Of a stretch of 64,000 nt of DNA, positions 58,444 through 64,000 are shown piece after piece. The position numbers were made by a program, and so were the translations under genes. The stretch lies in the NCBI RefSeq assembly GCF_963678635.1, contig NC_087065.1, positions 64,947,374 through 65,011,373 on the forward strand, read 5' to 3'. This DNA is from Symsagittifera roscoffensis. Lineage: Eukaryota; Xenacoelomorpha; Acoela; Convolutidae. The notes below the pieces were generated by a model, which made no database searches, was not told where the DNA came from, and saw only the letters and a list, made by a program, of their open reading frames with translations. How positions within the stretch are numbered: the first letter of the stretch is position 1; each line of letters starts with the position of its first letter.

Positions 58444-59879
58444 CTAAAATAAACCCAATAAAGCACAATTCTGAGGTGCGAATTAGCAATAAAAGGGCAA
58501 AAATTCTTAATACCACTTAAAGCCAGGTGGTAACCAGTTATTCTACAGACGACAAAGTATTCAGTTCAAGGCTTTTTTGGCTTTATAAAATGTAGCTTAA
58601 CAGTTAATGCAATACAAGAATATCTGTTTAATGTGCAAATATCTGGTCTATGCTGAAAATTTTTCAAATTCTTACAACAGGAGTCCAATTTCCCATCAAA
58701 TTGTTTCTCCGTATAAACATTCGTGTATTAGCTCGCTCATCTTTCTTGAGTAATTTATTGGGCTTCAAATCTTTTTATGACTGTTTGAAGATTTTACAAA
58801 AAAAAATAACAAAACAAAACAAAACTTTGCAAAACAAAACTTAAAGCATGCTTAAGCTTAGAAGAAAATGTTAATTGCGAACAGAGTCTGAATAAACAAA
58901 AAATTTTGAATTTGTAAAACAACGGGAATAAGATTCCAAATCGGTCATGTGATTCAACCCAATAGTCAGTTAACCAGGAGACAGATGCGATGAAAACCTG
59001 GCCCATCACTGCGAATTGCAGTGAGCAAAATATCTGACAAGCAGCTGAATATGTGAGAGGCATAAAAACTTACGATGCAACGCAAATATATAACGGCAGC
59101 AATCGATAGCCAGTCAAAAAAATTGAAAAAATTCAGAAAAATATCAACCTAAGTGTTCATACGGTTGTCTCAAATAAAACTCAATTCAATGAAAACCTGT
59201 CGCTAGCTAATAAGTCAGCAAAAAATAAACAGTTAGACAAAATTTATCGAACGGTTACTATCAGGAGCAGATCTATGATTTTCAAAAATTATGTCGACTT
59301 TTTCTTAGCTCTCCCAAATTGATTTTCTGAGCTCTCCCAAATCATGATAAAGACACTATTTAGACAACATTTTCTGCGCCACATGCAATTTTTTTTAAAA
59401 ACATGCCAGAGCAAAAAGACGTTTTTAGGCACTTTTTGGAAAAATAGACAGAGTTAACCCAAATCCGCTATTGGTTACTATGGAGACAATATGCTGAGCC
59501 GGGAAAAATTATGGAGCAAAAACGATTTCTGTTTTATGTCTTGCCGATGCCCAGAAATGCATAGAAATCTTGTTTTACTCTTCAAACGACGTAATAAGAG
59601 GCAACTAAATCGATATAACAATCCGAAGTTAATTTAACTAAGTCGAAAATAAATAAAAGCAAAAAATATACAATAACTTGAACAGTTACTTGGCCAAAGA
59701 AAATTTCAGACATGGTACTATTCAATGATTAAAATAGCTGAATAATAACAAAAATGCGTGCCGAGGAACTAAGCCGATCAAAGTAATCAGAAACACGATA
59801 GTCCGAAAATGCGACTTTTATAAAGCTGATAATTTACAGAATTTTTGGATTTTTCGAGCGATGTTCCAAAAAACTTAGA

Positions 59880-60610
59880 CAACAGCGAAGCGGAGCTTCG
59901 CTCACACTTGCGATACCACATAAAAATAGCATTTCAAGCTAGCAGACAGAAAAGATAAGCCACTAGGTCTAAGAAACCACAACTAAAAAAAATTTCAAAA
60001 TGTTGTCTGGAAAGATTTTTTATATGCTAAAAACGCGTCCAAAAACACAATTAACGGTACTTAATGAAAATTCAAAAACAATTATTGAGCGGCAACTGAG
60101 CCGACAAAAACTGAGTAAATTCCAGTAGAACCAAAAGCAAGATGTTTGACCCAAAAATTTTTGTGCGATTCGGAGGGGAGCAGAAAATTGTGTTTCCCTT
60201 GAAACGACCTGAAAAATACCAGCCAAAATCTGGTGAAAAAAAATCAGCTGAAAAAAAATCATTAAGGGTGAAAAAAATTATTGAATTCAGGGTTAATAAA
60301 ATTACAAATTGCAAGAATAACCTAAAAGCAACTATAAGGAAAAACACATACAGTAAAACATGATTCAATGTGGCAACTAACTCAACAAAGCATAAGCCTA
60401 CAGCATAAACTCAACAAAGCCTACAAATATTAGTCTGACAATCTTAATGAGAACAGAAAGTTTGGAGATTGAAAAAAATATCCGGAAATGCTAAAATTTC
60501 ATATGAACCAAATACCACCAGGATATAAGTCCAGATGAGTCCTGTGAACGAAGTTGTTTACAAAAAAAGTCTAGTACCTGGCTGCAAAAACTTTGTTAAT
60601 CTCAGGGGTA
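59880..60610. mobile_element. composite element with perfect GCGAAGC-GGA-GCTTCGC hairpin
   Basis: The start shows the hairpin module in its cleanest form: gcgaagcggagcttcgc followed by tcacacttgcgatacca. The end resembles the other composites (gtctagtacctggctgcaaa, ttaatctcagggg). No tandem array inside, so this is a short form of the family. Confidence 0.65.
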
Positions 60611-60936
60611 AAAGAATTCTAACTTGAATAAATTAGCAACAAAAACTTCAAATATAACGAAAAGAAAATGCTGAATTACTAGAAAGTCCAAATAAACTAG
60701 GAAAATAATTAATATAAAGCTATGCAGTCAAAAAAGACGATTATTTCTTTCTTTTATTGACTAACAGGAAAGTTTGGTGGGTATAAAATCAAAAACATAC
60801 AAAAAAGTCTTTATAATATCAACAATTAACTGAATAGGGAAAATTGAACACAATAGAGCAAGAGAAAAACAATAGGTGTTATAGAAAAAGAAGCGGAAAG
60901 CAACTAAATTTGACATTTTAAAACAATAAATTCTCC

Positions 60937-63551
60937 AACTTATCAGCAAACTTTTTTTTCTGAATTGCTAACTGATATGTTCGCAAACAATGCTTTCTCA
61001 ATTCGAATCTATTACATAACACGATTAACATAGCAAGTAAAAATGCTACAAAGCATTTAAATCCATCAAAAATCAGTTAATAAAAAAACTGATTGAAAAA
61101 TTATATCCGCATAAACTCATGATTTCAATTATCTTACCAAAAATCATGAAACCAACAGCATGCCATTCAAAGATGTTTGACTACAACTTGCAACAAATCT
61201 ATCTCTGTAAGAAAAAAGAAAAAATTGAAAAAGGAAATTTTTTATGTTTATATTTAGTTTTTTAAAGCGAGTCGGAGAAGTTGATTTTAAGCTTTCTAAA
61301 ATACCTAGTCAAATTTAAAAACAATCAATTAGGGAAAATTAGAAATTTTCATTAGGAAAGCAAGCCGACAGAAATGAAGTCGAGACCCAATGAGCTAAAA
61401 TTATCCGAAACAATGGAATCATTTCCAAGTTGCCGAAATACTTAGGATTTACATTACGAAACATAGCTAACAGAGAGTTGGAAAATAGGCATGAACGGAA
61501 CTGAAAAAAAAACTGACTTGTTTTTTTGAAAAACCTTCGACTTTTGAATTGACATTCACTTTTTGATAAAATGAACCCAATTTGAGAAAACTGGATCAAA
61601 AGGTAAAACTTTTATTTCGCTGGGAAATCTGATATTTAAATTCCATTTTCGAAAATAGAAGTCAATTACGTTTTTCGTGACTTTCATACTTTTGCTGCTC
61701 AATGGAGTTTGCCTTCTTTACCAAAAAAATGAAGTTAACTGAAAAAAAAAAATCAATAGTCAAACCGCGAAAAATCAAAATTGAGCGTGAACAAATAATA
61801 AGCCTTTTTCCCGAAAAAAAATCACCAAGACCTATACACGATTTGTCCAGACCTAGATTCAGATTTTAAAAAAAAACACTCATCAAGTTTTGATTTTCCA
61901 AGAACAGAACATGGCCTTGAAGCTCTTTGAATTAAACAGAGAGCTCGTAACCTTTATAAATGTTTTCTTGCAATTTTTTTTTACTTTTCGATAGCTGCCT
62001 AACTGAATTAATATACGAAAAATAAGGGGCAATTACGCTGGTTGCAAAGAAAATTAGTTGGATACGTTTTTGTTTAATTATTAAGTAATTTAATTTCATT
62101 TTTTGAAGTTCCTTCTTAAACACAGCTTAAATAGATTAGTATAAGCAACAGCATTAAAAAGATTTTGTTTAATTAACTATTTTGCGTTTGATTTTAATCG
62201 AGAAACAAGGAAAAACAAAAATCAAACAAACTAGCGTGTAGCGAACTTATCAGCAAATTTTTTTTTCTGAATTGCTAACTGATATGTTCGCAAACAATGC
62301 TTTCTCAATTCGAATCTATTACATAACACGATTAACATAGCAAGTAAAAATGCTACAAAGCATTTAAATCCATCAAAAATCAGTTAATAAAAAAACTGAT
62401 TGAAAAATTATATCCGCATAAACTCATGATTTCAATTATCTTACCAAAAATCATGAAACCAACAGCATGCCATTCAAAGATGTTTGACTACAACTTGCAA
62501 CAAATCTATCTCTGTAAGAAAAAAGAAAAAATTGAAAAAGGAAATTTTTTATGTTTATATTTAGTTTTTTAAAGCGAGTCGGAGAAGTTGATTTTAAGCT
62601 TTCTAAAATACCTAGTCAAATTTAAAAACAATCAATTAGGGAAAATTAGAAATTTTCATTAGGAAAGCAAGCCGACAGAAATGAAGTCGAGACCCAATGA
62701 GCTAAAATTATCCGAAACAATGGAATCATTTCCAAGTTGCCGAAATACTTAGGATTTACATTACGAAACATAGCTAACAGAGAGTTGGAAAATAGGCATG
62801 AACGGAACTGAAAAAAAAACTGACTTGTTTTTTTGAAAAACCTTCGACTTTTGAATTGACATTCACTTTTTGATAAAATGAACCCAATTTGAGAAAACTG
62901 GATCAAAAGGTAAAACTTTTATTTCGCTGGGAAATCTGATATTTAAATTCCATTTTCGAAAATAGAAGTCAATTACGTTTTTCGTGACTTTCATACTTTT
63001 GCTGCTCAATGGAGTTTGCCTTCTTTACCAAAAAAAATGAAGTTAACTGAAAAAAAAAATCAATAGTCAAACCGCGAAAAATCAAAATTGAGCGTGAACA
63101 AATAATAAGCCTTTTTCCCGAAAAAAAATCACCAAGACCTATACACGATTTGTCCAGACCTAGATTCAGATTTTAAAAAAAAACACTCATCAAGTTTTGA
63201 TTTTCCAAGAACAGAACATGGCCTTGAAGCTCTTTGAATTAAACAGAGAGCTCGTAACCTTTATAAATGTTTTCTTGCAATTTTTTTTTTACTTTTCGAT
63301 AGCTGCCTAACTGAATTAATATACGAAAAATAAGGGGCAATTACGCTGGTTGCAAAGAAAATTAGTTGGATACGTTTTTGTTTAATTATTAAGTAATTTA
63401 ATTTCATTTTTTGAAGTTCCTTCTTAAACACAGCTTAAATAGATTAGTATAAGCAACAGCATTAAAAAGATTTTGTTTAATTAACTATTTTGCGTTTGAT
63501 TTTAATCGAGAAACAAGGAAAAACAAAAATCAAACAAACTAGCGTGTAGCG
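60937..63551. repeat. tandem duplication, 1.307-kb unit, two nearly identical copies
   Basis: 60937-62243 is repeated at 62244-63551. The only differences I noticed are in homopolymer lengths and single bases near the start; the same 86-codon frame is present in both. Each unit holds a right-truncated AGAGTNAATGAACG MITE (catagctaacagagagttgg block). The near identity points to a recent event or an assembly duplication. Confidence 0.93.
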
Positions 63552-64000
63552 CACCTCCGGTGATTTGAATTTTCGACAAATCATAAAAAGGGCATATATC
63601 GGAAACTAAAAAAGTTTGAGCGTTCATATTTGGAGGCAAGATTTACAACCCTTGATATTGTCTTGACAGCGCCAAATTACAGGGTTGGGAATTTCGAATT
63701 TTAAAATTCAAACAAATTAAGGATCGTGAATATTTTGAATATATAAATAAATGAGAAAACAGCAAAATAACGGCAACCGTAGCAATAGACGAGGGAATCC
63801 AACAACGCATTTTATTTCAAAAATTGAACGGAAAAAAAATTCAATTCTTTTTATACTAAAAAGCTCAAATCTCAAAAACTACTCGGTTCAATCTTCTGCT
63901 GTAAGGTTCAACTAAACCCGGCAGTAAGATGCACTGAAGTTGCTTGACGCTTTATAGATATTAGATTAGATGGAAAACATTATATATTTTGTAAATTTTC

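Larger units (their letters stand above)
58444..64000. other. TRRAP upstream intron, no exon recognised
   Basis: The preceding TRRAP exon should read roughly LVKTLVCGVKTITWG in vertebrates. I could not find an equivalent on the minus strand here. Contents are repeats: an inverted hAT-type fragment (about 59265-59470), a composite element (59880-60610) and a 1.3-kb tandem duplication. Confidence 0.5.

Noticed and set aside
58794-59063. Minus-strand frame considered as the missing upstream TRRAP exon
   Set aside because: It contains QVFIASVSWLTDYW but nothing matching the expected TRRAP segment, and lacks a suitable phase 1 donor in that frame.
61339-62906. Two identical 86-codon frames
   Set aside because: Identity is due to the 1.3-kb tandem duplication; the frame is formed from MITE interior sequence.

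Overview
This is AT-rich eukaryotic DNA with GT-AG introns, evidently from an animal. The dominant gene is a metazoan-type TRRAP homologue, and a THEG-repeat (sperm-type) gene is nested in one of its introns. I cannot name the species. The intron sequence is crowded with short non-autonomous transposons and satellite-like arrays.

About 48.8 kb (9683-58443, minus strand) is one gene: TRRAP, the giant pseudokinase scaffold of the SAGA and NuA4/TIP60 histone acetyltransferase complexes. I followed 32 consecutive coding exons through compatible splice phases, about 3,440 codons. They start within the N-terminal HEAT-repeat region and end with the FATC domain and a stop codon. The first several hundred residues lie beyond the right edge, or in 58.4-64 kb where I could not see them. 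Order along the minus strand: HEAT/TPR-like solenoid (58.4-32.7 kb), FAT domain (32.3-17.6 kb), degenerate PI3K-like kinase domain (15.5-10.1 kb), FATC (9.7-9.9 kb). No frameshift or stop interrupts any exon.

Nested in TRRAP introns are: an intronless plus-strand THEG-repeat gene (37529-38386); a pair of convergent, frameshifted or stop-interrupted ORF remnants of unknown origin (27.4-28.9 kb); and a truncated FLYWCH zinc-finger ORF in what looks like a Mutator-like element (about 18.0-19.1 kb).

Left of TRRAP (1-9.6 kb) I propose two small minus-strand genes by splice reasoning alone: a 3-exon, 96-residue protein (4355-6135) and a 2-exon, 55-residue protein with a signal peptide (2614-2900). 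Both need transcript support.

Repeats fall into families that recur throughout: (1) a MITE with AGAGTNAATGAACG-type terminal inverted repeats; (2) hAT-type MITEs starting CAGGGGCGGAT with 8-bp target duplications; (3) an element with GTTCCGACCAT-type ends; (4) composite elements that begin with a GCGAAGC-GGA-GCTTCGC hairpin, end near a CCCTTGC-GCAAGGG hairpin and carry internal tandem arrays; (5) tRNA-derived SINE-like fragments; and (6) a large foldback. Tandem arrays have units of 168 bp (8.1-8.9 kb), 141 bp (11.8-12.9 kb) and about 145 bp (20.1-20.6 kb). A 1.3-kb segment is directly duplicated at the right edge (60.9-63.55 kb).
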